NCBI GenBank assembly: GCA_008921705.1
Contig: VFFE01007186.1
Span: forward strand, 467,513-531,512
Origin: Burhinus oedicnemus
Taxonomy: Eukaryota > Chordata > Aves > Charadriiformes > Burhinidae
DNA length: 64,000 nucleotides
Direction: 5' to 3'
In this document: piece after piece, positions 34,167 through 45,542 of the stretch
Position numbering within the stretch: the first letter of the stretch is position 1
Layout: every line of letters begins with the position of its first letter
The notes under the pieces: generated by a model
What the model was told of the DNA's origin: nothing
Databases searched by the model: none
Seen by the model: the letters and a program-made list of their open reading frames with translations, nothing else
Made by a program: the position numbers and the translations under genes

Positions 34167-36899
34167 TGAGTTGGAAATTCTAGAGATGTTTTTTCCTTCA
34201 GTGGCACTTCTGTACAAGTGAGTTTGTAAACTCAAATGTGAAATTCTTGTGCTTCTTTGGTCTTTTTTACGGGCTACTTTAATATCTCTTGGATTCCAAA
34301 ATCCATCCAAATACAATATTCTTTCATGGCTGCTTTGTCTTTCTCTTCTCTTACACATTGCATGTGAAATTAAATAAACTGATTCTCACCTGATTCTGAG
34401 CATTTACCTATTGACAGATTGACATCATAGCCTATTTATAGTTTTAGCAAATTAATTTAATACACCCAGTACTGTGAAGTTTATTATTCCTTTTTACTAT
34501 TAATTTCAGTTAACTAGGCCTCACACACCAACATGAGCAAAGATATCCCAACCCTTAAATTTAAACAGACAATAATGGCCTAATAAAATACATAAAAATA
34601 ATATCAAGGTGTGATGGCATGATGAAAGTTATTACATCAAATAAAGTTCTTATGAAAATACATATTTTAAATATTTTAAAATCAGTCTCCAAATCTGGTT
34701 GTTCTGGGTTACACGAAGAAACCTACTGATTATGTCAGTGTTGCAACACTGGAAACAAACAAACAAAAATCTTAAGTGAGGAAATAAGTGAACAGGTCAT
34801 TTTTTTACTGCTTCTTAGAAGCCCCAGCATAAGCTAAATGGTCTGTGACTTGGATGCTTCATTATTCAGCAAAAGTGTGGATCTGGGTCATCTTGTGCTA
34901 GACCACACCATTGCATTGATGTAGCATCTTTTGGAAACATTAGTATTCCAATTCTATAATGTCTTTCCTGGTCTGAGTTCTAGTTTCACTTATGTCCCAA
35001 AGTCATAAGGCATCAACAAGGCTTTTCTTCTTAAGATGCCTAGATAAATTGTAATACCAGAGCCTTAGCTGATTTATAGTTCTACTACTTCAACTGATGA
35101 GCAAATCCATACTTTCTGATGTTTTACATTAATGAAAGTTAGTGGGTGTCCCATGGTGCCCAGAAACAGTTGAAATAATTAGAAAGCAATTTCCACATGG
35201 TTCTCCTCCTCTCCATGGAGCATTCAACAACATTTCCTTAAAGCATACATTTGGAAAAAAGAACATTGCTCTGCTAGGATTACAAAAGTTGCTAGCTTTC
35301 ACAAAACTCTAGAAATCATAATATTTTCCATTTAAAATTGGTTTGGATAACATATCAGTTATAGTGAGGGAGTGGTTGTCTTTCCACATCTTTATTTTCC
35401 CCTACACATATAATTTCCACAAAACCGTAATAGAGAAATACACTCTAATGCTTACTTACAGAATAGACATTCTTAGTTCCAAAACTATTCCCATTTTCCT
35501 GCATTTTTTCTTTTGCAAAGATGTAGATTATTTCAGAAGGAAAAATATCAACAAATTCCATAAGTAAACATTTTTAATGCTACTTTTGATCTTGAAGGGA
35601 ATAGCTGATTTTCCCAGTTTCCCCTTCGGTGTGCCTCAAGCCTGTGTGAGGTAAAATGTCACCAAATATGTAAGTAGGGAGGAGGGATGATCTCCTACTT
35701 TACCTCCTTCTTAAGTTCCCACAAGTATATTGTAGACTTTGATCACTGTATATCAATTAATTCAAATTAATATGAAAAATAAATGCTGTTGTAAAAACAG
35801 AAAGATAGCAGAAGTTACAGAATAGCAAGAAATCACTATTTTATTGTCAGAAAAACACATTAGCATAAGATTCACTACAAGAACTGTGCGTCCTACTGTC
35901 ATTGTCCTTGTCCTAGTAGAACACGGCTATTTATTTTTTTAGTTCATGATCTTGTATGGCTTTTCCTTCACATTGTGCAAAACAATGATGTGGTAAAAAG
36001 TACTTGTGCAAATTCTTTGCTGACATGGTAATAGGCTTTGATTACATTCATGACCTCAAGAAGTGACTGTCCCATAGATGTCCTTGAATTTGTAACAACT
36101 TTTTTTTTTTTCTTTCTCTACGGTAACATTTTTTTTCAATGGTTGTTTATAAAAGTAGTTTTCTGAATACTTATATATATTTAGAGTGCCTGCTTTCACT
36201 GTTTTCAAGTGCTCTGCTGTTTGTGTTGTCCTGAGCTTCTGCAACGTTATATGAAGAAGTCCTTCATTTTTTGTTGTTTCCCTGAGTGTCTCGTATTTTA
36301 ACTCACTGTGTACTGCAGAAGCCAAGGACTACTGTGTTTTACTCCAGAGCTGAATCTAGAGTGCAATTGCATTTCGGCAAGTTATATGAAATACCACACA
36401 TACGGACTATATGCGTGCTACCAGGTTATGCCCAGACCTGGAACGTGACCTCTGAAAATCACAAGGGTCACAGACGTTTCCTAAGGTCGTAATAAATGTG
36501 CAGAATATCTGATACTTACAAAAGAAAACCAGATAATAAAAAGAGCAAGAGAGAAAGCTCTGGATCTTAATCACCCACACTGTTTAATGGTTAGCCGGCT
36601 CCTCAGCTCTGCCTTTGAACTGCTGCTGCAGATGCTTAAATCTACCACAAGGGTTAAACTAGCTCTGAGCAGCATGGACGTGAGCCAGTTGGTGTCGTGT
36701 GGTCTTGATCTTTTACTTAGCAGAACAGAGGTTATCTTTTATAATATTGGCATTGTTTATACTGTCTTCAGGCTTGCTCTCTTGCTTAACAGTCTTTTTA
36801 GACAATGAATGAACGAAGAAAAAAGATGAATCTATTTCACTACAGGGAATCGGACTATTTTATACAAAGCACGAGGAAAGTTGTGTGAGACACTATTTC
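34167..36899. other. Unique DNA, no gene recognised
   Basis: About 2.7 kb after the plus-strand LTR. It contains AT-rich sequence, a T-run near 36099-36111 and only short chance frames. Confidence 0.55.
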
Positions 36900-37405
36900 C
36901 ATTCACAGCGTGTGCTTCAGCCTTGATTTAGAAAGGCCCGCAGGTACATACTTAACTTGGATCCTTCTGAAGTCACTATATTTACATGTGCATAATGTCT
37001 GTGGCTGTTATTTGGCAAAGCGTTTTTTCAGTGCATCTGGAGGAGGTACTTTAGGAAAAAACAGAGCAGTATCTACAGGAACATTACCAGCCGTGGCTGT
37101 CTCAGACCGGCAACAGCAACGCAGCACAGAATGCGTTTGCAGATGGCACATGTTATCTCCTAGGGGTTATCGCTTAGAGAGCTAATGTCCCTGTTCTCTC
37201 CCAGAGGCTGTGGTGTGTGCTTGAGTGGTATCCCCCAGGAGCGATTCACGCCATGGCAAAATCGTCTCCCCAGTTGTGTGTTCCAGAGCTTAGTGCCACG
37301 TAAGGAGGCAGATGTAGCAGCACCGTCCCTTTCTCACTGCGCTTCACGGAGCTCACACTGTGTCAGGCACGACATGCTGCAGCCTCTGCGTCCCCCTCAG
37401 TAAAT
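36900..37405. other. Local GC-richer, CpG-bearing patch
   Basis: About 500 bp stand out from the AT-rich background. From roughly 37080 to 37400 I count about fourteen CpG dinucleotides, far more than in neighbouring sequence. Two consecutive plus-strand frames (36910-37185, 37185-37403) overlap by one base but match no protein I know. Codon content looks arbitrary, and I read them as a side effect of fewer AT-rich stops. The patch could be a regulatory element, a promoter of a non-coding transcript or an eroded CpG island. Confidence 0.4.
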
Positions 37406-37629
37406 TCCTATCTCAAAAGCTAGATTTTTCCTTAAGCGTCTTACTTTAGGGTTGCTCTAATCAGACCATTTACATTTTGTATCCACAGTTTGCACCACCT
37501 TAAACCTGTTAAAGTTCACGTTAGACACCTGAACTTTGCCACATCTTTCCACTTGCCTGGTGCTTGTCTCAGTCATTTGTATGAGTGCATGGTAAAGGCA
37601 CGGGAGCTTCTTCTGACTTAATATTCCTT
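37406..37629. other. Unique spacer
   Basis: No gene or repeat is seen between the CpG-bearing patch and the TAAT-rich segment. Confidence 0.5.
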
Positions 37630-37810
37630 CATGCTTCCATATATAAACCGCTCTTATTAATAATAGGAGGAAATTACATCTGGTTAATCCCCGTTAATGG
37701 CATTAGTGAGGGGTTAATTTGGCATTGTAATTTTCACTGGGGTCTTGTTGAATCAGCACAGAAGAGAGTCCTGTTGTTTAGCACTGCTTTGAACATCTTT
37801 GCTGAAGAAT
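37630..37810. promoter_or_regulatory. Candidate conserved non-coding element with phased GTTAAT motifs
   Basis: GTTAAT occurs at 37683, 37693 and 37713, that is 10 and 20 bp apart. Two of the copies extend into GTTAATGGCATT and GTTAATTTGGCATT. A TAATCC word (homeodomain, OTX/PITX type) overlaps the first. GTTAAT is the half-site of HNF1-type homeodomain factors. The segment has no transposon similarity and no coding frame of note. That it is a conserved enhancer is inference. Confidence 0.3.
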
Positions 37811-38089
37811 TAAGGTAAAGCCTTTCTTTCCCACCCCAATTTGTTTTTTGCTGTGGGAGGAGTAGGGACATTTATTGTGATCCATGGAGGTCACTGCTCT
37901 AGAAAGCTACAAAAGAGCATTTCATCAAAGAAAACAAAGATACTTGTAGAAGCAACACTGAAATTAGATAACCTTTTAATCTATTTATCAAAGGGCCCGC
38001 GGTTCCGTTTCAAGGCAGGTGAAGGAATACTTATTGAACCCAGAAAATGAATCTACCTCCACAGAACTGAGATAACCGAAAAAGGAGAA

Positions 38090-38420
38090 AGAAATCAGCC
38101 AAAACCGTTAGCACCTGCCAACTCTTATTAAGAGATTAGAGTGCTTAAAAAGACAGAGAGCAGCTCAATATTTCCTTTTAAGTTTCTCTTGGCTGATTTC
38201 TCATGCGTGCTGCTGTGCACCGCAGTGAAACAAACAGGCCATATTTCAGCTCCTCAGAGCTACGAAAGCACTTTATGGCATAAATAGCAAGTAGCTTCTC
38301 TTCAGACTTTATAAGATTTCTTTAAGCAATCTATCTGTGCCCAGATGATTGACACATAGGAAACTGAGTGAGGCTGAGAGTTGGCAAGAAACATACGTTC
38401 CAAATACGACAGTGGAGTTA
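38090..38420. promoter_or_regulatory. Candidate conserved non-coding element
   Basis: A transposon-free segment with dense transcription-factor-like words: CTTTATGGCATAAATAG (a partial palindrome), ATGATTGACACA (the TGATTGACA of PBX/MEIS-type sites) and CAGCTCCTCAGAGCT. The texture resembles vertebrate conserved non-coding elements, but conservation cannot be tested here. Confidence 0.22.
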
Positions 38421-38689
38421 CTTTACACATGAATGGCGAGTGATTTAGGAATTGTTCTGGGCTCCACCGCAATATCCTACAATTTCAACATGTTCCCTCT
38501 TTAATCAGTGGAAAACCTGGTTTACGAATAGGCTTCATGTGAAACAGTGATGAAAGCAGCACTGCTAGTCAAGCAGATCAGAGAGCATAAATCCCAGCAA
38601 AGCTGACAGGAATGCAGCCGGCTGCTTTAAAATGGACAGAACTATTTCTAACAGAAATGGGTGGCCCACCCCACCTGTGAAATGCTAAA

Positions 38690-38790
38690 GCTTGCAGAGG
38701 TGAAGCCCGAGGTCTGCGGCCGGCGGTGTGTGGGTCGCATGCTGCCTGTGAGGGGACGCTCAGGTGGCCCGTTGCAGTTGCTGCTTCATC
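38690..38790. other. Short CpG cluster
   Basis: About eight CpG sites lie in 100 bp (around GCGGCCGGCGG and GGGTCGCATG). No gene starts nearby that I can recognise. Confidence 0.45.
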
Positions 38791-39960
38791 ACCCTTCGGT
38801 TTAATCAGAAACTAGACCAAACAGGGTTCAGGGGATATACAACCCAGGGACAACTGCTCTGAGCTACCTGGGGGCATCCAATTTATCCCTGGTGGGGTTT
38901 AAGGGAAGCAGTGCCCCCAGATAACAGATAAGTGGGGTTTGCAGCCCTCTGATAGCACCCACGGCTGGGGTGGGACCAGGCAAACCTGCAAGGCTGTCAT
39001 CCTCAGATGGGCAGGGAGATACGAATGTTTTCTTCCCCTAATTTCTTCCCCTAATTTCTTCCCCTTGCCAGAAGCCATGCACCCAGGAACACCTCCTGAC
39101 TTCCACTGATTGGGCTGATATGACAAATCCTAACTTTTATCTAATTTGGCCCATTTAGAAAATAAATAGCTGCTGAACCTAGTGATATTCCTGAACAGCT
39201 CTTCCCTCCACCTCCTGGTATTTTTATAGTGTTTATATTTTTATAATTCTGAAACTATGTAAGTTCTTCAGTTTTACTTGAGAGCACAGGTAATAAATAC
39301 AGAATACGTAAAATTCTGACTGACCAGAGGTCACATCCAGGTATAAAATGCACTTGCACAGAAAAAGTAGTTGAAAGAAAAAAAAAGGATGCAGCGCAAA
39401 CAGAAGAACTCTGCAGAGAAATAATAATATATATAAAAAGTAAATGTCTTGAAGTATTCTAACAGTACTGGGAGCTGAAAGTAATCCATTGTGGTCAAAT
39501 TAAGAAACAAGTGTGAAAACAGATTTGGTATAGATGGCATATATGACACAGATTAGCTTCAGTTTGTTTCCTCAGTTCCAGTTCTATACTTTGAAGCTGT
39601 ACTACAAAAGAAGATTTAACTCTCAGCTTTTTCACTGATCCCTTAGGGCTGAGATAAGCCAAAGTATAGGCCACTTTAGGAGAAAAAAGTGAACATGACC
39701 TTCTTCAGAATGTAGACAGCACAGGGGACAAAGGAAAGCGTTTAGTAACTGTGTGTCTCCTGAATGCATTTACACAAATGTCTCTTTGCACACTCTGAAA
39801 AATGATTTGAATATAGTGCATAATGATCTGCATATTCCTTGTAGGAATGTAAAAGCTCCTCTACAAACATGAGAATCAGTCCCTTTGGTTCAGGCCTGTT
39901 CAATGAGGAGATACAGATCAGCACTTGGACGAGTGTTTTGATCCCATTCTTGTATAATGA
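38791..39960. other. Unique DNA, no gene recognised
   Basis: A GC-moderate segment (38800-39000) grades into AT-rich sequence. It holds a 13-bp pyrimidine repeat at 39030-39066 and no gene. Confidence 0.5.
39030..39066. repeat. 13-bp tandem repeat, 2.8 copies
   Basis: TTCTTCCCCTAAT is repeated exactly at 39030 and 39043, and a third partial copy begins at 39056. Confidence 0.9.
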
Positions 39961-39969
39961 CCAGAATAC

Positions 39970-40480
39970 AATGCAGTCCTCAAAGCCAAACGATAATACC
40001 TTATTTATTTCCTGGCATGTCTCTTTCTTTATTTAAAGCAAACCCATATTTTACCACACGGATAATTTACAATCAAGCATTAATTTAACATACATTGTTG
40101 ATCTAAGCTCTAAAAGAATTTAGTGAATTTCTCTAAATTTGCTTTCAATCACCTTGTGCTCATTTTAATTAATTACATTGTGTGCCCTCAGCACTTTTGT
40201 CTCTAATTAGGCTACAGCAGAGAAAGATTCTGCTTTAAAATCTTGCCTTATCTCTTGTATGTTTATTTATGGAAAAGCTTTTATGAGCAGATATGGAGCA
40301 GTTCAGTCGCTGTGAATGACGTAGAAATAGGCCCCTTCTCTGTGTGTATATATATTACTTTAATGGATTAATATTAGGCTCCCATATTTACATTTATTGA
40401 CCTTTTACTCTCCGCTACTGTTTACATATTTGTCAAACATTTTTCATGTCTCCCTGTGGGTGATGAGAGTTACCCAGTGT
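39970..40480. promoter_or_regulatory. Candidate conserved non-coding element, TAAT-rich
   Basis: AT-rich but not low-complexity sequence with TTAATTAATTA, CTAATTAG, ATTTAATAC-like homeodomain words, TTTATTTATGG (FOX/HOX-like) and a CRE-like TGACGTAG at 40317. It includes the first copy of a duplicated 35-bp motif (40119-40153). There is no transposon or coding signal. Function is inferred from texture only. Confidence 0.25.
40119..40153 (+). repeat. First copy of a dispersed 35-bp direct repeat
   Basis: TTAGTGAATTT..., followed by TTTGCTTTCAATCACCT, matches 40929-40963 at about 30 of 35 positions. The two copies are 810 bp apart in the same orientation. Confidence 0.7.
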
Positions 40481-41334
40481 TGACAGTGTCTTTGAGAACT
40501 GTGAATTTAGAATTATAAAGTATCTATACTGAGATGCACTTTGCTGCAAATTACTGTTAATTTCTGTAATGGAATTATGCTTTAAAGTAACAGCATGATA
40601 CAACTCATGATTGTTAATTACAAACTTTTTATCCTTGCTTGTCTTTTGCTGCTGCTGGTTTCTCTGCTCTTTAGAAACTTACCCAACTTGAAAATTTTCC
40701 TTCCTCTTTCTACAGAAACAGAGGAGGAACAACTTTTGGAAAAGACCATGAAAGTCTAGCACATCTTGTGACAGTTGCCATATCTTAAAATTTCTATGCA
40801 AATTCACAAAATGTTATGCTTCATTTGAAATCTGCAATTATACTGGTGTAAGATTAATCAAATCCTTCGACTAGATGAGAATCTCCTTTTTTGTTACAAA
40901 GTAATCTTTTTGTAGGTTACAGAAGACCTTAGCGAATTTGTTTAAGTTTGCTTTCCATCACCTCAAACTCTTTTTTAGCAATAACCTTACATTAATTCAA
41001 TCCTTTTTTAATCACTATGTAAGGAAGAAAAGTTTATTTTGCCTTTTTTTTTTTAATTTCTGAAATATCTAAGAAGAAAACTGATGGATCAGAATAAATG
41101 TTTATCAAGCCTCAAACACTTTCTCTGAGTGTGACTGCTAACTCATGTGTAGGAAAGAGTAAACACTGAGTGATAGCATCTCTGACGTTAAAAAGTCTAA
41201 TAGCAATCTAAGGGTGTCTACAGAGAGGTCACTGAGAAGATAGATCCAGGCTCTTCACAGCGAGAAGATAACAGACATAACTTAAAACAAAAGAGGTTCC
41301 AAAAGATTATCAAAAAATACTTTTTCCCCCATGA
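40481..41334. other. Unique AT-rich DNA, no gene recognised
   Basis: Holds the second copy of the 35-bp repeat, a T-run near 41046-41054 and no coding signal. Confidence 0.5.
40929..40963 (+). repeat. Second copy of a dispersed 35-bp direct repeat
   Basis: TTAGCGAATTT..., followed by TTTGCTTTCCATCACCT, is the partner of 40119-40153. Beyond the CACCT both copies keep weaker similarity (CTC then TTTTA). Confidence 0.7.
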
Positions 41335-41525
41335 GGACCATCAGCAGTGGGACAGGCAGGTTGTGCAGGCTCCATCCTTGGCGGCATTTGAAGACAAAGT
41401 CCTGAGTAACCCGCCCTCATCTCACAGGTCACCCTGCTTTGAGCAGAGGGGTGCTCGAGAGATCTCCTGAGGCCCTTTCCAACCCTGATCATCCAGTGAT
41501 CCTCTTCCATGATTCTCTGGACATG
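41335..41525 (+). mobile_element. Old CR1 3' end, plus orientation
   Basis: The sequence follows the CR1 3' region in sense: AGTGGGACAGGCAGG, GTTGTGCAGGCTCCATCC, TTGGCGGCATTTGAAGAC, CACCCTGCTTTGAGCAGAGG and CCCTTTCCAACCCTGATC, ending in TGATTCTC-like octamer remnants. It is of the older subfamily type with TGAGCAGGGGG. The 5' part is truncated and small deletions are present. Confidence 0.8.
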
Positions 41526-41835
41526 CTTCAACATCACCGTATCATAGCCTTTAGTGACCATTTCTTCCATTGAAGCATCTTTATATTCAGTAATTGTGTT
41601 ACACTTTTTGCTCACAAAAATTGTTGTTGAAAGCAGATCTTTGATTTGATTCTTCCCTTTGTGAAGATGAGTCCTGAATATGTTGTTTTATAAGAGTTCA
41701 TGATAATTAACTTAGCTTTGTGATTTTGTCAGTCTCAGTCCTGGGTTTTCAAGCGTTTGGAAATGTTAAAACACAACCTTGCATATACTTAAAGACACAC
41801 CACTCTGATAGCACTGTCTGTTGTTAGCCAAAAGA

Positions 41836-41863
41836 AATATAAATAAATAAATAAATAAATAAA
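41836..41863. repeat. AAAT tetranucleotide microsatellite
   Basis: ATATAAATAAATAAATAAAT and following bases give about six to seven AAAT units, nearly perfect. Confidence 0.9.
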
Positions 41864-42239
41864 GTCACTGATTTCTTCTGTGGTCCAGTAATCCAAGAGA
41901 TTAAATAATAATGTCCATAGAATCTTCTAGAAGTGTAAAACAATTTAAAATGAGAAAAAAGTTGATGAATACAGGTAAAGCAATTAATGATATCGTAAAA
42001 CAATTAATCATAGGTATCAAGGTATATAAAAATAAAAACATTGGTTTTGGCTTTTCTTTAACATTTCTTAGCAACTTTGCTTCTGCGATTAGTTCCCATC
42101 TCTCCTTCCACATCTTTGCTTATAGACTATTTTGCCATGAATAAGAATGGGAAGAATGAATGAATTTCCCAATGAAACAATGAGAAACACATTCGTCATT
42201 CCATTGAAATTCATACTTGTCTTTGCCTGTCCTTCAGGA

Positions 42240-42440
42240 AAAAAAATAATTAATTAACTGTCTTCATTATAAGATTTGTCAGCATGATAGAGCTAATATT
42301 AATGCATTTTAAATTGAAAATAAATAGCAGGGTTGACATTTATATACAATGCTGGAATGTGACAGGATACTGTATGCTGTGATGTGTGTCATTGGCTGAT
42401 GCAGACTGAACATATTATCCCCAGTATTCTTTCTGTGCAT
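42240..42440. promoter_or_regulatory. Candidate conserved non-coding element
   Basis: Contains AATTAATTAACT, GCTAATATTAATGCATT and CATAAATAATTGTAATTATC, all homeodomain-like words, in sequence that is neither low-complexity nor transposon-derived. It is called from texture only. Confidence 0.2.
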
Positions 42441-42902
42441 AAATAATTGTAATTATCTAATCTTTAATTTTAAACAACTCACTTTGGTCTAGCTCCAACA
42501 TTTCATTGTATAGGAGTAAGATGGACAGTAGAATTATTTCTGCTTCTCACAAAGAGGACTTCCTGATGGGAGAAATTATATAGCAAATTTTGACAAGAAA
42601 TTACTTTGCACAGTTTGTCGCAAAGTCCTTGGCCTGTCTTTTAACAGGTCATGTTCAATTCAAAAGCAGAATTGGCTGCCAAAAAAGTTGTTCTTGATTT
42701 TGTGGCTACAGCACTTTGTGGAATTAAAGTTTACCAGTACTGGCCAAATTTTAATATGTTTTTGAGCTATTTAGCAGGAGGTTATATTTACAGACAAAAA
42801 ACATGTATCTACTTCTTTCCCCTGTGTCCAGACCTAAATCCACAGAACACAAAGTCTACTTGCTTGTACGGATGCATGTTCTTTAACAGAACAATCATAT
42901 TT

Positions 42903-42948
42903 AAAAAAAAAAAAAACACAAACAAAAAAACAAACACCAAAACACCAC
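42903..42948. repeat. A/C-only low-complexity tract
   Basis: Fourteen A residues, then CACAAACAAAAAAACAAACACC and more A/C words. It has the same type of composition as 27257-27342. Confidence 0.85.
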
Positions 42949-45528
42949 ATTTCATAATGGCTAGTTTTCCCTACCATAAGCTTCTTTTGTAGGGAGAATG
43001 CCACATTTCCCAAATACAGACATCTCATTGCATTCTGTGATTCATCCACTCCATGATCTGCGGAAGTAAGGCAAGATTCCCCAGTAAAATCAATGTTAAT
43101 AAACTTCCTTTACTTATTTGTCTCTATTTCCTATCTTCAGAATTAGCAACAGTTTATCAATAGAATGTGAATTACTTATATCCCCTAATATAGGAGTTTA
43201 GAGTACAGGAGGATAATCTCTCTAAATCTGTGCATCCCTAGGGTAGATAGGCGGGCTCTTTCAGCAAGTAAATCATAGTGGGAGTCAATGTGTCTTCATT
43301 GATTATACAGAAACCACAGGAAAAGATGACCCTGGCACCTGAAATGCCCAGTCAGTAACACTTCATTAACATTTAAACAGATACAATCTTCATCTGTGCA
43401 ATACAAGTACAGCCTTGCTTGAGCTGAGAGTGAGACTTGCTTTTAGAAACTGAAGGCATAAATTCCACCTACGCTTTCCTTTCCCATAGCTAAACCACAG
43501 CCTAGGATATTTGGTGCTGATAAGTGTTTGAGACAGCAACCTTTTACAAAGCGTATCAAGAGAGATTAAAGAAAAAATAATTTAATCATATTTGACAAAA
43601 CAGATCCAAAATGAGAGAGTAAAAAATTTTGTAGAGACTTAAATAACTAAAGCTTTAAATTATACCAAAAAGAACAACGTCTGTTTTGTTGTTCTTTATT
43701 TGTGGTTGGAGTATTTTAGACAACAGAAGTGAGGGGACATCAAAGTGGGTGGAATGGAGGTAGGAAAATGTATCTCTATATTTTGAAGTTATGCCTGCAA
43801 GGAATTGAATATAACTGCAGGGAAAGAGAGAGAGGTCATCACATATGCTGCTATATTTCTTAGGTCTCCTCAGCCCCTTGTTTCTCCTTCTGTCTTGTAT
43901 CCCTCTGTCTAATTCTGTTAACAGAACATACCTCTTAAAAAAAACTTTAAAAATTAACTCCTCGTCTTGACAACTACATGTTTGAATTCAGTTCATGAAA
44001 GCCCCTTCACAAACCAACCCCTACAGGATTTGCAAATCCTACTTATTATTCAGTTTGCAATAGCTCATACAAACTCCTGGCACCAGAGACTTTTACTGAC
44101 ATAGAAAACAGTGGTCAGAACAGTGGGGTTAACAAGTTTTCTTTCTGTACTGTATCCTGGGATCCTTAATGTACACTTAGACAGCTGAGCTGTTGTACTG
44201 GTAGTAGACTTCAGAACTTTCCATCTCATATTTCATACAGCACTGAGTGGCAAAGGTACGGTGCTGCACACCAGACAGAAAGCCATATGGAAGGACATAT
44301 GGCGTGTTTAACTCTGACCAGGTCCTATGGCCCACCTCTCTCTTGCAGACTTGGGGTGTCCCACAGAGACACATGCCCATCTCTTCAATCTGGTTTGAAC
44401 AATGACTCTTTCCCTCTGCTCTGCTCATGTTCTGAGATTTTCCTCTCCCTCAAAAACACATGGATATTCTGGCCCCACATCATCCTTCGATATTCCAAAC
44501 CAAAATTTCTCACAAACAGGATTTTCATGAAGGTTGATTAATGCAGAAGCTATTTCCTTAAATATTGTTCCTGTTATTGCTGGTCCAAAGGGCATGGAGA
44601 TACAATATGGACAGAATCGCTCTGTGAAAGGCATGAGAAAATAGTGCATAAATGCCTTTAATCCAGATAACACAGGAGCGGCAGGCAAGAGTGTAGTTCC
44701 TGTTCTGGTAACCTCCAAGAGAATGGTTTATTAAAAAATCTTCTCAAAATAGATTATCACAAATCTCCAAAATGAGGCTGACCCACAGAACTCTGTTCAC
44801 AATAAACTCTGATTGCAAAACAGTATTATACCCTAAATCATTGCATAATGTGGCTGCATATGATGGAACCACTTGTTTATTTGACAAGTAACAGATCTGG
44901 AAACAAATCTAGCGGAAATAATTTTTATTTAGCATCACACGTGTAGTTTTTTATTACAATGTCGAGACCACAGCAATAGCAACAAAACAGGTATATTCGT
45001 GAACAACAGAACCATTGAGAATTAGCTTCACATCTTGGGTTAAACTCCTGGATGACATCTTTGATGTTTAGTAAAGATTAAGTTTGCATTTTGATCTTTT
45101 ATTTGTATTTCTTTACTGTATTCAGTCACCTATTTTTACAAGCTTGTGGAAATTCAGTATCTCTGGGGCTTCTACCTTTGTGACCAGTCTTCCCGCATTA
45201 TTTAATTATGTAAAGGCTGCTTTCTATCTAAGAAAGCAGGAATCATCCATTCAATTGCAGTCAATGAGATCTGTGGTGTTTTAACACCCACAAAGACTAG
45301 ATGATTGAAAAGAGATATTATTTTTAAAACTTCAGCCCCAGACTTGTCAGTAGTCTGCTTCAGTGTTGGATTTTGCCTGTTGTAGTCAATTCCTAAGTAG
45401 TGTGACTGGGCCCTGATTTTGACCAGGGATTGTGGCCCCTCGATAAGGTTATGAACAGCTAGTAACTAAGTATGTGTGCATTTAGTGCTAGTGATCAAGC
45501 AAAAGGAACGAAAACAAAATATGAAGTT

Positions 45529-45542
45529 AAAAAAAAAAAAAA
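45529..45542. repeat. A14 homopolymer
   Basis: Fourteen consecutive A bases followed by TAATC. It is not attached to a recognisable retroposed copy. Confidence 0.8.

Noticed and set aside
36910..37403. Two consecutive plus-strand frames in the CpG-bearing patch
   Set aside because: No similarity, no clear exon boundaries and arbitrary composition. I describe the patch but do not call a gene.
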